A stretch of 64,000 nucleotides of DNA, taken from JAVJUV01 sp047314965. Its GTDB lineage: Bacteria; Pseudomonadota; Alphaproteobacteria; Rhodobacterales; Rhodobacteraceae. The stretch is from the NCBI RefSeq assembly GCF_047314965.1, contig NZ_JBLBVK010000057.1, positions 1 through 64,000 on the forward strand. Direction: 5' to 3'. The position numbers were made by a program, and so were the translations under genes. This document shows positions 7,700 to 15,289 of the stretch, one piece after another. Position 1 is the first letter of the stretch; every line of letters starts with the position of its first letter. Under the pieces are notes generated by a model that was not told the origin of the DNA, did no database searches, and saw nothing but the letters and a program-made list of their open reading frames with translations.

Positions 7700-8116
7700 T
7701 CAGTTCGCGACCGCGAGATCAACCGTCGGGTATCTGAGTCCCCGTTCCTGCACGAAGACGTCGGATTCAGAGAACCCGAACTCGTCCTCCATGAGCCTGA
7801 CAACCTCGTGATGGTCCAGCTGGGGCTGGCAAGTATAAAGGTCGATGGTCACGAAGCCGCGGCTGGGAAAGGTATGAAAGCTGATATGGCTTTCGGCGAT
7901 CATGACAAATCCGCTCAGGCCACCAGGATCCTTGCGGTTTTGTGGGCCGACCTCGACCACCAGCGGGACGGAAATGCATGTCATGCCCAGCCGTATTGGA
8001 ACCGAGTTCAGCAAAGAAACCAGACGATCGGTATCCGCCAGCCTTTGGGGACTGGCGTTGTAGCCGTCGATCATGATGTGAATCCCGAATTGCTCGGTTG
8101 GAGGTGAGCTCATCAT
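7700..8116 (-). CDS. speD: S-adenosylmethionine decarboxylase proenzyme (SpeD/SpeH type)
   Basis: The 138-residue product has the proenzyme cleavage motif AESHISFHTFP: self-cleavage between Glu75 and Ser76 would turn Ser76 into the pyruvoyl cofactor. His81 and Cys96 (DLYTCQ) match the processing and proton-donor residues of the family. The enzyme makes decarboxylated SAM, the aminopropyl donor for spermidine. No spermidine synthase gene is adjacent. The downstream PACE gene on the same strand hints at a polyamine synthesis/export pair. A 6-bp hairpin (8151-8171) lies in the presumed leader. Confidence 0.88.
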   Translation of the reverse strand: MMSSPPTEQFGIHIMIDGYNASPQRLADTDRLVSLLNSVPIRLGMTCISVPLVVEVGPQNRKDPGGLSGFVMIAESHISFHTFPSRGFVTIDLYTCQPQLDHHEVVRLMEDEFGFSESDVFVQERGLRYPTVDLAVAN

Positions 8117-8383
8117 CGCCGTGGTCCACTTTCCTGTTGATTTGAGAGAGGCGGACGCTCTGATGGTCCGCTTTCGGCATTACCTTTGAAAGTCGAACTC
8201 GATAGCTATACACACACCCTATGGGAGAATTGTTGCGGAATTGTTTGGGAGCCGCCGAGGCACGACCTTCCGTGTATTTGGCGTTTCTGACCCGAACGCG
8301 GTCTGCTGTGTGTTGATGGTCTTTTCCAAGGTCAGGGTCGCGACGGGCTTCTCAGCGTGGTCTTAACCAGATAAACGAACCGC

Positions 8384-8989
8384 ATGATCAAGTCGCTTTT
8401 CGCCACCAGGCTTTACCAAGGCCGTCTTACCGGCATCGATGCCGATGAATTGGAAGCTTCCTGCTATTCCATCGCCGAGGATGACGAGGCTGGTCAGGAG
8501 TGGTGCGAGGCGGAGGGTTATCCCGGCTATACCAGCTATGCCAGCCTGACGGACCTTCCGTGGCGGTTTCCGATTTTCGCGGACATCGTGAAGCAGTTGG
8601 ACAAACACGTCGCGGCCTTTGCCGATGACCTCGAGTTCGATCTGGGGGGTGGCAAGCTTGTCCTCGAAGATCTCTGGATCAACATCCTGCCGGAAGGCGG
8701 GATACATACCGCACATATCCACCCGCACTCGGTGATCAGCGGGACGACCTATGTAAAGCTTCCCGAAGGCACATCCGCGATCAAGTACGAGGATCCGCGG
8801 TTACAGATGATGATGGCCGCGCCGCCGAAAAAGAAGGATGCGCGGGAAGAGAACCGTCAGTTCGTCTATGTAAAGCCCGAGGTCGGTGACGTGCTGCTTT
8901 GGGAAAGCTGGCTGCGCCACGAAGTGCCGATGAACATGGCCGAGGACGAGCGGATCAGCGTCAGTTTCAACTACAAGTGGGTCGACTGA
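8384..8989 (+). CDS. Putative 2OG-Fe(II) oxygenase family protein (TIGR02466-like)
   Basis: The 201-residue cytoplasmic product has a jelly-roll pattern with an HTAHIHPHSVISGTTYV segment (about 112-126), a late LLWESWLRHEVP and an Arg in ERISVSFNYKW. That matches the His/acid...His...Arg arrangement of Fe(II)/2-oxoglutarate enzymes and the TIGR02466 group common in marine bacteria. The substrate is unknown. It is divergent from speD across a 267-bp gap. Confidence 0.7.
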   Translation: MIKSLFATRLYQGRLTGIDADELEASCYSIAEDDEAGQEWCEAEGYPGYTSYASLTDLPWRFPIFADIVKQLDKHVAAFADDLEFDLGGGKLVLEDLWINILPEGGIHTAHIHPHSVISGTTYVKLPEGTSAIKYEDPRLQMMMAAPPKKKDAREENRQFVYVKPEVGDVLLWESWLRHEVPMNMAEDERISVSFNYKWVD

Positions 8990-9081
8990 CCCCTGGCTTT
9001 TCACCGGCTTGAGACGGCCTTGTTTCGACCGGGGGAGCCAAACTCCCCCGGTCGCCTGTTGTCGAGAGGCGGTAAGACAGC

Positions 9082-9630
9082 CTAGCTGAACCAGCCCTTG
9101 ACCTTACCCCAAACCGATTTCTTCTCGGGAACCTCGATCGTCTCGCCTCCGGCCACGACATCTCCGCCATTGAGTTCGGGGAGAGGTTCGCTTTCGAAGG
9201 CCTCCTCGTCCGGCTGAACCTCGGCCTTTTTGGCGACTTCCGGTGTCATCTCTTCGAAAGCGTCCAGCTTGGCAAGGGTTTCGGGGCCTGCAAGGCCATC
9301 GGCGTCGAGCCCGTTGGCGCTTTGGAATTTCGTCACGGCGGCCTCGGTGCCCTTACCGAAGATTCCGTCGGCGCCGATGCCCAGCGCTTCCTGAAGCTTC
9401 TTGACGGTCGCTCCGCGTGAGCCTCTACGCAGAAGCACCAGTTCAGGGAGGCCCATCGCGGTGAAGGTATCGGGACCGGCTATTCCGTCGACGGTCAGGC
9501 CATTCTTCTCCTGGAATGCCCGTACCGCCCGCTCGGTCCCCGGGCCAAAATCGCCATCTGCCGTGATGCCGAGCTTTTCCTGAAGGCGCTTGACCGGTGC
9601 GCCCTTGAGGCCGCGTTTCAAAATCGACAT
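9082..9630 (-). CDS. Protein with two peptidoglycan-binding domains and a basic C-terminal tail
   Basis: The 182-residue product carries two PG_binding_1 repeats (residues 4-57: VKRLQEKLGI...GDFGPGTERAVRAFQ; and about 66-118: VKKLQEALGI...GIFGKGTEAAVTKFQ), then an acidic linker and the end SVWGKVKGWFS. No catalytic domain or clear signal peptide is visible from the ATG at 9630. That start was preferred over an upstream in-frame codon because AAGGGG lies 10 bases before it and the first repeat begins there. Export route and role are unknown. Confidence 0.72.
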   Translation of the reverse strand: MSILKRGLKGAPVKRLQEKLGITADGDFGPGTERAVRAFQEKNGLTVDGIAGPDTFTAMGLPELVLLRRGSRGATVKKLQEALGIGADGIFGKGTEAAVTKFQSANGLDADGLAGPETLAKLDAFEEMTPEVAKKAEVQPDEEAFESEPLPELNGGDVVAGGETIEVPEKKSVWGKVKGWFS

Positions 9631-9764
9631 TGCTGAATGTCCCCTTGCTTTCGGAAATGAACTATTTGCGAAGATTAAACCGTTCGCCCTGCGAGCGGCA
9701 GGGGAAATATGCGGAAATCGATGCAGGTGCGTCGGGTTCGGGATCAGGCCATCTGAAAAAGCCC

Positions 9765-9793
9765 TTGCCATATATTCGAATCCCCCTTAAACG
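9765..9793 (+). promoter_or_regulatory. Predicted sigma-70 promoter for rpmC-rpsQ-rplN block
   Basis: TTGCCA (9765-9770) and TAAACG (9788-9793) are 17 bp apart. The -35 and three flanking bases (CCCTTGCCA) are identical to those before rplB. The element lies 82 bp before the rpmC start and restarts transcription after the second interruption of the cluster. Confidence 0.62.
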
Positions 9794-9874
9794 GCAGCCT
9801 TCACCTACGGAACTCCATCGGACTCAGGGTGACCCTTTCGGGGCCCTCCGGTGATGTTGAAAGGAAGACAGGCG

Positions 9875-10081
9875 ATGGACGCCAAGGAACTGCGGGAAAA
9901 AACTCCCGATCAGCTTCGTGACGAGCTGACAAATCTCAAGAAGGAGGCCTTCAACCTCCGCTTCCAGCAGGCCACGAACCAGCTGGAAAATACCGCCCGT
10001 ATGCGCCAGGTGCGCCGTGACGTGGCCCGTGTGAAGACCATTCTGAACGAGAAGGCCGCTGCTGCGGCTGCGGAGGCGTAA
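9875..10081 (+). CDS. rpmC: 50S ribosomal protein L29
   Basis: The 68-residue product is typical L29 (MDAKELREKTPDQLRDELTNLKKEAFNLRFQ, then RMRQVRRDVARVKTIL) with an Ala-rich end. The ATG at 9875 was chosen over an in-frame GTG at 9851 because homology starts here and AAAGGAAG lies upstream. L29 is near the polypeptide exit. It heads the third r-protein block; rpsQ starts 3 bp after its stop. Confidence 0.95.
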   Translation: MDAKELREKTPDQLRDELTNLKKEAFNLRFQQATNQLENTARMRQVRRDVARVKTILNEKAAAAAAEA

Positions 10082-10084
10082 GAC

Positions 10085-10315
10085 ATGCCCAAGAGAATCC
10101 TGCAAGGCACCGTCACCTCTGACGCAAACGCCCAGACCGTCACGGTCTCGGTCGAGCGCCGTTTCCGTCATCCGGTTCTGAAGAAGACGATCCGGAAGTC
10201 GAAGAAGTACCGCGCCCACGACGAGAACAACACGTTCAAGGTGGGCGATGTGGTTCGCATTCAGGAATGCGCGCCGAAGTCGAAAACGAAACGCTGGGAG
10301 GTGATCGCCGTCTAA
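10085..10315 (+). CDS. rpsQ: 30S ribosomal protein S17
   Basis: The 76-residue product is full-length S17 (MPKRILQGTVTSDANAQTVTVSVERRFRHP, then KKYRAHDENNTFKVGDVVRIQECAPKSKTKRWEV). It is a primary 16S rRNA binder. It follows rpmC closely; a 77-bp gap without an obvious promoter separates it from rplN. Confidence 0.97.
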   Translation: MPKRILQGTVTSDANAQTVTVSVERRFRHPVLKKTIRKSKKYRAHDENNTFKVGDVVRIQECAPKSKTKRWEVIAV

Positions 10316-10392
10316 GGCCATCACACCCGGTTTGAACGAAACCCCGGAGCCAATGTCCCGAGCGGGCGGTTCCGGAAGTCGGGAGAAACCAA

Positions 10393-10761
10393 ATGATCCA
10401 GATGCAGACCAATCTGGATGTAGCTGACAATTCCGGTGCCCGGAAAGTTCAGTGCATCAAGGTCCTGGGTGGTTCCAAGCGCAAATACGCGTCCGTTGGC
10501 GACATCATCGTCGTCTCGGTCAAGGAAGCCATCCCGCGCGGCCGTGTGAAGAAAGGTGACGTCCGCAAGGCCGTCGTCGTGCGCACCGCCAAGGAAGTCC
10601 GTCGCGAAGACGGCACAGCGATCCGCTTCGACCGGAACGCCGCCGTGATCCTCAACAACAACAACGAGCCTGTCGGCACCCGTATCTTCGGGCCGGTGGT
10701 TCGCGAGTTGCGGGCGAAGAACTTCATGAAGATCATCTCGCTCGCCCCGGAGGTGCTGTAA
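10393..10761 (+). CDS. rplN: 50S ribosomal protein L14
   Basis: The 122-residue product has the L14 signature (MIQMQTNLDVADNSGARKVQCIKVLGGSKRKYA, VSVKEAIPRGRVKKGDV, FGPVVRELRAKNFMKIISLAPEVL). L14 forms part of the intersubunit bridge and the RsfS silencing site. It is spaced 1 bp from rplX. Confidence 0.98.
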   Translation: MIQMQTNLDVADNSGARKVQCIKVLGGSKRKYASVGDIIVVSVKEAIPRGRVKKGDVRKAVVVRTAKEVRREDGTAIRFDRNAAVILNNNNEPVGTRIFGPVVRELRAKNFMKIISLAPEVL

Positions 10762-10762
10762 G

Positions 10763-11068
10763 ATGGCCGCTAAACTGAAAAAGGGCGACAAGGTCGTCGT
10801 GCTGGCTGGCAAGGACAAGGGCAAGCAGGGTGAGATCACCGCTGTCATGCCCAAGGACAACAAGGCCATCGTGGACGGCGTGAACATCGCTATCCGTCAC
10901 CAGAAGCAGTCCCAGTCGAACCAAGGCGGCCGACAGCCCAAGGCAATGCCGATCGCCATTTCGAACCTGGCTCTTCTCGACAAGAACGGCAAACCCACCC
11001 GCGTCGGCTTCAAGGTTGAAGACGGTTCCAAGGTGCGCTTCGCCAAGACCACGGGGGACGTGATCTGA
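10763..11068 (+). CDS. rplX: 50S ribosomal protein L24
   Basis: The 101-residue product holds the KOW motif (LKKGDKVVVLAGKDKGKQGEITAVMPKDNKAIVDGVNI, residues 4-41), followed by RHQKQSQSNQGG and the ISNLALLDKNGKPTRVGF core. L24 initiates 50S assembly. Its stop overlaps the rplE start by one base (TGATG). Confidence 0.98.
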   Translation: MAAKLKKGDKVVVLAGKDKGKQGEITAVMPKDNKAIVDGVNIAIRHQKQSQSNQGGRQPKAMPIAISNLALLDKNGKPTRVGFKVEDGSKVRFAKTTGDVI

Positions 11069-11631
11069 TGCTTGATGCAGCCAATTATACCCCGCGGCTG
11101 AAGACGCTCTACAAGGACAGCATCCGCGCTGCCCTGAAAGAGGAATTCGGCTACAAGAACGACATGCAGATCCCGCGCCTGGACAAGATCGTCCTGAACA
11201 TCGGCGCAGGCGCAGAGGCCGTGAAGGACTCGAAGAAGGCGAAGTCGGCTCAGGAAGACCTGACCGCCATCGCTGGCCAGCAGGCCGTCATCACCAAGGC
11301 AAAGAAGTCGATCGCCGGCTTCCGCGTTCGTGAAGACATGCCCCTGGGCGCCAAGGTGACGCTGCGCGGCGACCGGATGTACGACTTCCTGGATCGTCTG
11401 ATCACCATCGCGCTGCCTCGCGTCCGCGACTTCCGCGGCGTCAAGGGCACAGCTTTCGACGGCCGCGGCAACTACGGCATGGGTCTGAAAGAGCACATCG
11501 TCTTCCCCGAGATCAACTTCGACAAGGTCGACGAGGTCTGGGGCATGGACATCATCATCTGCACCAACGCCAACACGGATGCAGAAGCCAAGGCGCTGTT
11601 GAAGCATTTCAACATGCCGTTCAACAGCTGA
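11068..11631 (+). CDS. rplE: 50S ribosomal protein L5
   Basis: The 187-residue product is L5 (PRLDKIVLNIGAGAEAVKDSK, AKKSIAGFRVREDMPLGAKVTLRG, GRGNYGMGLKEHIVFPEI, GMDIIICTNANTDAEAKALL). L5 binds 5S rRNA and contacts the P-site tRNA. It sits in normal spc order between rplX and rpsN. Confidence 0.98.
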   Translation: MLDAANYTPRLKTLYKDSIRAALKEEFGYKNDMQIPRLDKIVLNIGAGAEAVKDSKKAKSAQEDLTAIAGQQAVITKAKKSIAGFRVREDMPLGAKVTLRGDRMYDFLDRLITIALPRVRDFRGVKGTAFDGRGNYGMGLKEHIVFPEINFDKVDEVWGMDIIICTNANTDAEAKALLKHFNMPFNS

Positions 11632-11650
11632 GCCTCGGGAGAGTTACGAC

Positions 11651-11956
11651 ATGGCTAAAAAAGCAATGATCGAACGCGAGAAGAAGCGTCAGAAGCTGGT
11701 GGATCAGTACGCCGCCAAGCGCGCTGCGCTGAAAGAAATCGCGAATGATGAATCGAAGCCGATGGAAGAGCGTTTCAAAGCTCGCCTGAAGCTGGCGAAA
11801 CTGCCGCGCAACAGCTCGGCGACCCGCCTTCACAACCGCTGCCAGCTGACGGGGCGTCCGCACGCCTACTACCGCAAGCTGAAAGTCAGCCGGATCGCGC
11901 TGCGGGAACTGGGCTCGATGGGCCAGATCCCCGGCCTCGTGAAGTCAAGCTGGTAA
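11651..11956 (+). CDS. rpsN: 30S ribosomal protein S14
   Basis: The 101-residue product is the long, zinc-independent S14 (MAKKAMIEREKKRQKLVDQYAAKR, then LPRNSSATRLHNRCQLTGRPHAYYRKLKVSRIALRE). It lacks the CXXC pairs of the short form and has a single Cys. It assembles into the 30S head. Confidence 0.98.
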   Translation: MAKKAMIEREKKRQKLVDQYAAKRAALKEIANDESKPMEERFKARLKLAKLPRNSSATRLHNRCQLTGRPHAYYRKLKVSRIALRELGSMGQIPGLVKSSW

Positions 11957-11968
11957 GGAGGGTATGAT

Positions 11969-12361
11969 ATGAACGATCCTCTCGGTGATATGCTGACCCG
12001 CATCCGCAACGCGCAGATGCGTGGCAAGTCCACCACGACCACACCGGCCTCCAAGCTGCGTCGTTGGGTTCTCGAAGTGCTTGCGGATGAAGGTTACATC
12101 CGCGGTTTCGAGGAAACGACCGACAAGAATGGCCATCCCGCAATCGAGATCAGCCTCAAGTACTATGAAGGTACGCCGGTTATCCGCGAACTGAAGCGCG
12201 TCTCGAAGCCGGGACGCCGGGTTTATCTTGGCAAGGACGACATTCCGCAGGTCCGTCAGGGTCTGGGTGTTTCCATCGTCACCACGTCGAAAGGCGTGAT
12301 GTCCGATGCGAACGCTCGTGCCCAGGGCATCGGCGGCGAAGTCCTCTGCACGGTCTTCTAA
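11969..12361 (+). CDS. rpsH: 30S ribosomal protein S8
   Basis: The 130-residue product is S8 (NDPLGDMLTRIRNAQMR, ASKLRRWVLEVLADEGYIRGF, GVSIVTTSKGVMSDANARAQGIGGEVLCTVF). S8 organises the 16S central domain and in E. coli represses the spc operon. A TAAGGAGGG Shine-Dalgarno site overlaps the rpsN stop. Confidence 0.98.
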   Translation: MNDPLGDMLTRIRNAQMRGKSTTTTPASKLRRWVLEVLADEGYIRGFEETTDKNGHPAIEISLKYYEGTPVIRELKRVSKPGRRVYLGKDDIPQVRQGLGVSIVTTSKGVMSDANARAQGIGGEVLCTVF

Positions 12362-12373
12362 GGAGAAACGGAA

Positions 12374-12907
12374 ATGTCTCGTATTGGGAAAAAACCGGTC
12401 GAGCTGCCGTCGGGGGTTGAAGCCTCCGTCTCCGGCCAGACCGTCACCGTCAAGGGGCCCAAGGGCCAGCGCCAGTTTACGGCGACCGATGACGTTTCGA
12501 TCGCCATCGATGGCAATGTCGTTTCGGTTCAGCCGCGCGGCAAGTCGAAGCGGGCGCGCCAGCAGTGGGGCATGAGCCGCACGATGGTTGCAAACCTCGT
12601 CACCGGTGTGACCGACGGCTTCAAGCGCGAGCTTGAAATCCAGGGTGTGGGCTATCGTGCCCAGATGCAGGGCAACAAGCTGGTGCTGAACCTGGGCCTG
12701 TCGCATGATGTCAACTTCGAAGTGCCGCAGGGCGTGACTGTCACGACCCCGAAGCAGACCGAAATCATTGTCGAAGGCATCGACCAGCAGCTGGTCGGCC
12801 AGGTGGCAGCGAACATCCGTGAATGGCGTGCGCCGGAGCCCTATAAGGGCAAGGGCATCCGCTACAAGGATGAGTACATCTTCCGCAAGGAAGGCAAGAA
12901 GAAGTAA
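12374..12907 (+). CDS. rplF: 50S ribosomal protein L6
   Basis: The 177-residue product has both L6 repeats (MSRIGKKPVELPSGVEASVSGQTVTVKGPKG at the start; GVTVTTPKQTEIIVEGIDQQLVGQVAANIREWRAPEPYKGKGIRY in the second). L6 lies near the GTPase-associated centre. It follows rpsH by 12 bp. Confidence 0.98.
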   Translation: MSRIGKKPVELPSGVEASVSGQTVTVKGPKGQRQFTATDDVSIAIDGNVVSVQPRGKSKRARQQWGMSRTMVANLVTGVTDGFKRELEIQGVGYRAQMQGNKLVLNLGLSHDVNFEVPQGVTVTTPKQTEIIVEGIDQQLVGQVAANIREWRAPEPYKGKGIRYKDEYIFRKEGKKK

Positions 12908-12918
12908 GGACCGGACAA

Positions 12919-13278
12919 ATGGCACTTTCCAAAAGAGAGCTGTTCCAGAAGCGCCGCCTGCGCGTCCGGAACAAACTTCGCTCGGTGAACACGGGCAAGC
13001 CCCGGCTTTCCGTTCACCGTTCGTCGAAGAACATCAGCGTGCAGCTGATCGACGATGTTCAGGGCGTCACGCTCGCCTCGGCCTCCTCGCTGGAGAAGGA
13101 TCTGGGCGTGGTCGGCAAAAACAACATCGAAGCTGCGGCCAAGGTCGGCCAGGCCATCGCCGAGCGCGCCAAGAAGGCGGGCGTCGAAGAGGCTTATTTC
13201 GACCGCGGCGGTTTCCTGTATCACGGCAAGGTCAAGGCTCTGGCCGATGCCGCACGGGAAGCCGGCCTGAAACTTTAA
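12919..13278 (+). CDS. rplR: 50S ribosomal protein L18
   Basis: The 119-residue product is L18 (RRLRVRNKLRSVNTGKPRLSVHRSSKNISVQLIDDVQG, then GQAIAERAKKAGVEEAYFDRGGFLYHGKVKALADAAREAGLKL). It binds 5S rRNA with L5. A 98-bp gap precedes rpsE and contains a GC-rich stretch but no clear promoter. Confidence 0.98.
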   Translation: MALSKRELFQKRRLRVRNKLRSVNTGKPRLSVHRSSKNISVQLIDDVQGVTLASASSLEKDLGVVGKNNIEAAAKVGQAIAERAKKAGVEEAYFDRGGFLYHGKVKALADAAREAGLKL

Positions 13279-13376
13279 GCGCGGGGGGCCATCGGCCCCT
13301 CCGATGACCCGGGAGCTTCGCTCACCAAGGGTCGGTCCAACGGCGCATGACGCCACGAACGATTGAAGGAGGCCAG

Positions 13377-13949
13377 ATGGCCAGAGAACCGCAACAGAGG
13401 GGCCAGCGCCGCGAGCGTGAGGAAGCCCCGGAATTCGCTGACCGCCTGGTCGCGATCAACCGTGTGTCCAAGACCGTTAAGGGCGGCAAGCGTTTTGGTT
13501 TCGCCGCACTTGTCGTCGTAGGCGACCAGAAAGGCCGCGTCGGCTTTGGCAAGGGTAAGGCCAAGGAAGTGCCCGAGGCGATCCGCAAGGCAACCGAGCA
13601 GGCCAAGCGTCAGATGATCCGCGTTCCGCTGCGCGAAGGCCGCACGCTGCACCACGACATCGAAGGACGTCATGGCGCCGGTAAGGTCGTGATGCGCACC
13701 GCGCCGCACGGTACCGGAATCATCGCGGGTGGACCGATGCGCGCCGTCTTCGAGATGGTGGGCATGCATGACGTCGTCGCCAAGTCGCTGGGTTCACAGA
13801 ACCCTTACAACATGATCCGCGCCACCATGGACGCTCTGAGCAAGCAGGCATCGCCGCGCTCGGTGGCCCAGCGTCGTGGCAAGAAGGTCGCCGACATCCT
13901 GCCCAAGCGTGACGAAGCGCCGGCGGCTGCCGAGTCCGAGGAGGCCTGA
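13377..13949 (+). CDS. rpsE: 30S ribosomal protein S5
   Basis: The 190-residue product is S5 (LVAINRVSKTVKGGKRFGFAALVVVGDQKGRVGFGKGKAKEVPEAIRKA, then GIIAGGPMRAVFEMVG and GSQNPYNMIRATMDAL). The ATG at 13377 has AAGGAGG 6 bp upstream and is favoured over the in-frame ATG at 13347. The C-terminus is Ala/Glu-rich. S5 is required for decoding accuracy. Confidence 0.97.
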   Translation: MAREPQQRGQRREREEAPEFADRLVAINRVSKTVKGGKRFGFAALVVVGDQKGRVGFGKGKAKEVPEAIRKATEQAKRQMIRVPLREGRTLHHDIEGRHGAGKVVMRTAPHGTGIIAGGPMRAVFEMVGMHDVVAKSLGSQNPYNMIRATMDALSKQASPRSVAQRRGKKVADILPKRDEAPAAAESEEA

Positions 13950-13954
13950 GTCAC

Positions 13955-14143
13955 ATGGCAAAAACCATCGTCGTCAAGCAGATCGGCTCGCCGATCCGCC
14001 GCCCCGCCATCCAGCGTGCGACGCTGAAAGGCCTGGGCTTGAACAAGATGCACCGGACCCGCGAACTCGAGGACACTCCTTCGGTCCGTGGCATGGTGAA
14101 CTCGATCCCGCATCTGGTCAAAATCATCGAAGAACGCGGGTAA
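13955..14143 (+). CDS. rpmD: 50S ribosomal protein L30
   Basis: The 62-residue product is L30 (KTIVVKQIGSPIRRPAIQRATLKGLGLNKMHRTRELEDTPSVRGMVNSIPHLVKII). rplO normally follows directly. Here an intrinsic terminator and a small membrane-protein gene intervene. Confidence 0.97.
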   Translation: MAKTIVVKQIGSPIRRPAIQRATLKGLGLNKMHRTRELEDTPSVRGMVNSIPHLVKIIEERG

Positions 14144-14192
14144 GTTCCGATTTGAGTGGTGCAAGCACCCCTATCGGAAATTAACGGATTTG

Positions 14193-14222
14193 AACGCCCC
14201 GGAGACGGGGCGTTTTCTTTTC
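14193..14222 (+). terminator. Intrinsic terminator after rpmD
   Basis: AACGCCCC (14193-14200) pairs perfectly with GGGGCGTT (14207-14214) across a GGAGAC loop, followed by TTCTTTT. It ends the rpmC-rpmD block and isolates the small membrane protein that follows. Confidence 0.88.
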
Positions 14223-14312
14223 CGAATGTCCCCGCCGGTGGCCTGCGGCGTTTGGACATATGATCGGCCTTGTCGTCTCTCCTACCTGAGTTCCAGCGAA
14301 CAGGAGATTTTC

Positions 14313-14558
14313 ATGACCGTTACCGACCACCACTCGTCCGCGCCGGATCACCGCACTCCGATGCAGGAACTGCTGATGCCCTTGCGTCCTCTTCTCGACT
14401 CCAGCCGAGAGACCAAGATCATCCTTGCCATTCTGGCTGTTCTGGCCTTTTGGGGGATCGCCATCCTGGCATTCGGTGTTCCGGCACTTGTCTGGCCGAT
14501 GAAGCTGATCGTCCCCGGGCTGTGTTTCGGCCTGGTCGCGCTGACGTGGGGAATGTAG
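14313..14558 (+). CDS. Small two-helix membrane protein, unknown function
   Basis: The 81-residue product has a polar, His-rich N-terminus (TDHHSSAPDHRTP) and two hydrophobic helices (about 36-53 and 56-77) ending LVALTWGM. The ATG at 14313 has CAGGAG 7 bp upstream; an in-frame codon at 14190 lies inside the rpmD terminator and is unlikely. No family is recognised. It lies alone between a terminator and the rplO promoter, so it is probably expressed from its own unseen promoter. Confidence 0.65.
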   Translation: MTVTDHHSSAPDHRTPMQELLMPLRPLLDSSRETKIILAILAVLAFWGIAILAFGVPALVWPMKLIVPGLCFGLVALTWGM

Positions 14559-14587
14559 AGCGAATCCGGGCTTGGTTCGGGTTCCTC

Positions 14588-14616
14588 TTGCCAGCTAGGA
14601 GGCAATCCCCTATACG
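14588..14616 (+). promoter_or_regulatory. Predicted sigma-70 promoter for rplO-secY-adk
   Basis: TTGCCA (14588-14593), 17-bp spacer, TATACG (14611-14616): both hexamers and the spacing are identical to the predicted rplB promoter. A perfect 7-bp hairpin (GGTGCTC ATTC GAGCACC, 14622-14639) starts about six bases after the -10 element, so it would sit at the very 5' end of the leader. Confidence 0.65.
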
Positions 14617-14711
14617 CCCCCGGTGCTCATTCGAGCACCCGACTCAAAATCAAGAAACGCCGTGGCCGTCCCATCTCGCTTCGGGGGCGCGTCCGGCCAA
14701 GGAGAAGCGAT

Positions 14712-15185
14712 ATGAAACTGAATGAACTTCGTGACAACGAAGGCGCAGCCAAGAAAGCCAAGCGCATCGGCCGTGGCCCGGGTTCGGGCAAGGGCAAGAC
14801 CGCTGGCCGTGGTATCAAAGGCCAGAAATCCCGTTCGGGCGTAGCCATCAACGGCTATGAGGGCGGCCAGATGCCGCTCTATCAGCGTCTGCCCAAGCGC
14901 GGCTTCAACAAGCCGAACCGCAAGGCATATGCTGTCGTCAACCTGGGCCTGATCCAGAAATTCATCGACGACAAGAAGATCGACGCCAAGAAGGACATCA
15001 CCGAGGACGTCCTGATCGAATCGGGTCTGGTTCGTCGCAAGAAGGACGGTATTCGCGTCCTGGCAAAAGGCGAATTTTCCGCCAAGGCTTCGATCTCCGT
15101 AACCGGCGCGTCGAAATCCGCCATCGAGGCTGTCGAGAAGGCGGGTGGCTCTCTTACGGTCACATCCGCGTCGGCTGCCGAGTAA
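14712..15185 (+). CDS. rplO: 50S ribosomal protein L15
   Basis: The 157-residue product is L15 (MKLNELRDNEGAAKKAKRIGRGPGSGKGKTAGRGIKGQKSRSG, then GFNKPNRKAYAVVNLGLIQ and ASKSAIEAVEKAGGSL). It is a late-stage 50S assembly protein. A CAAGGAGAAG Shine-Dalgarno site precedes it. It is 104 bp before secY and probably co-transcribed with it. Confidence 0.98.
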   Translation: MKLNELRDNEGAAKKAKRIGRGPGSGKGKTAGRGIKGQKSRSGVAINGYEGGQMPLYQRLPKRGFNKPNRKAYAVVNLGLIQKFIDDKKIDAKKDITEDVLIESGLVRRKKDGIRVLAKGEFSAKASISVTGASKSAIEAVEKAGGSLTVTSASAAE

Positions 15186-15289
15186 CGGCTTGTGGGCGGC
15201 GCTTTCGCCGCTTACATACCTAGTCAAGTTTTCCAGCGCCGCCGACCGGGGAACAGGTCCGGCGGCGCTTTGCATAAGAGAGACCGGGA

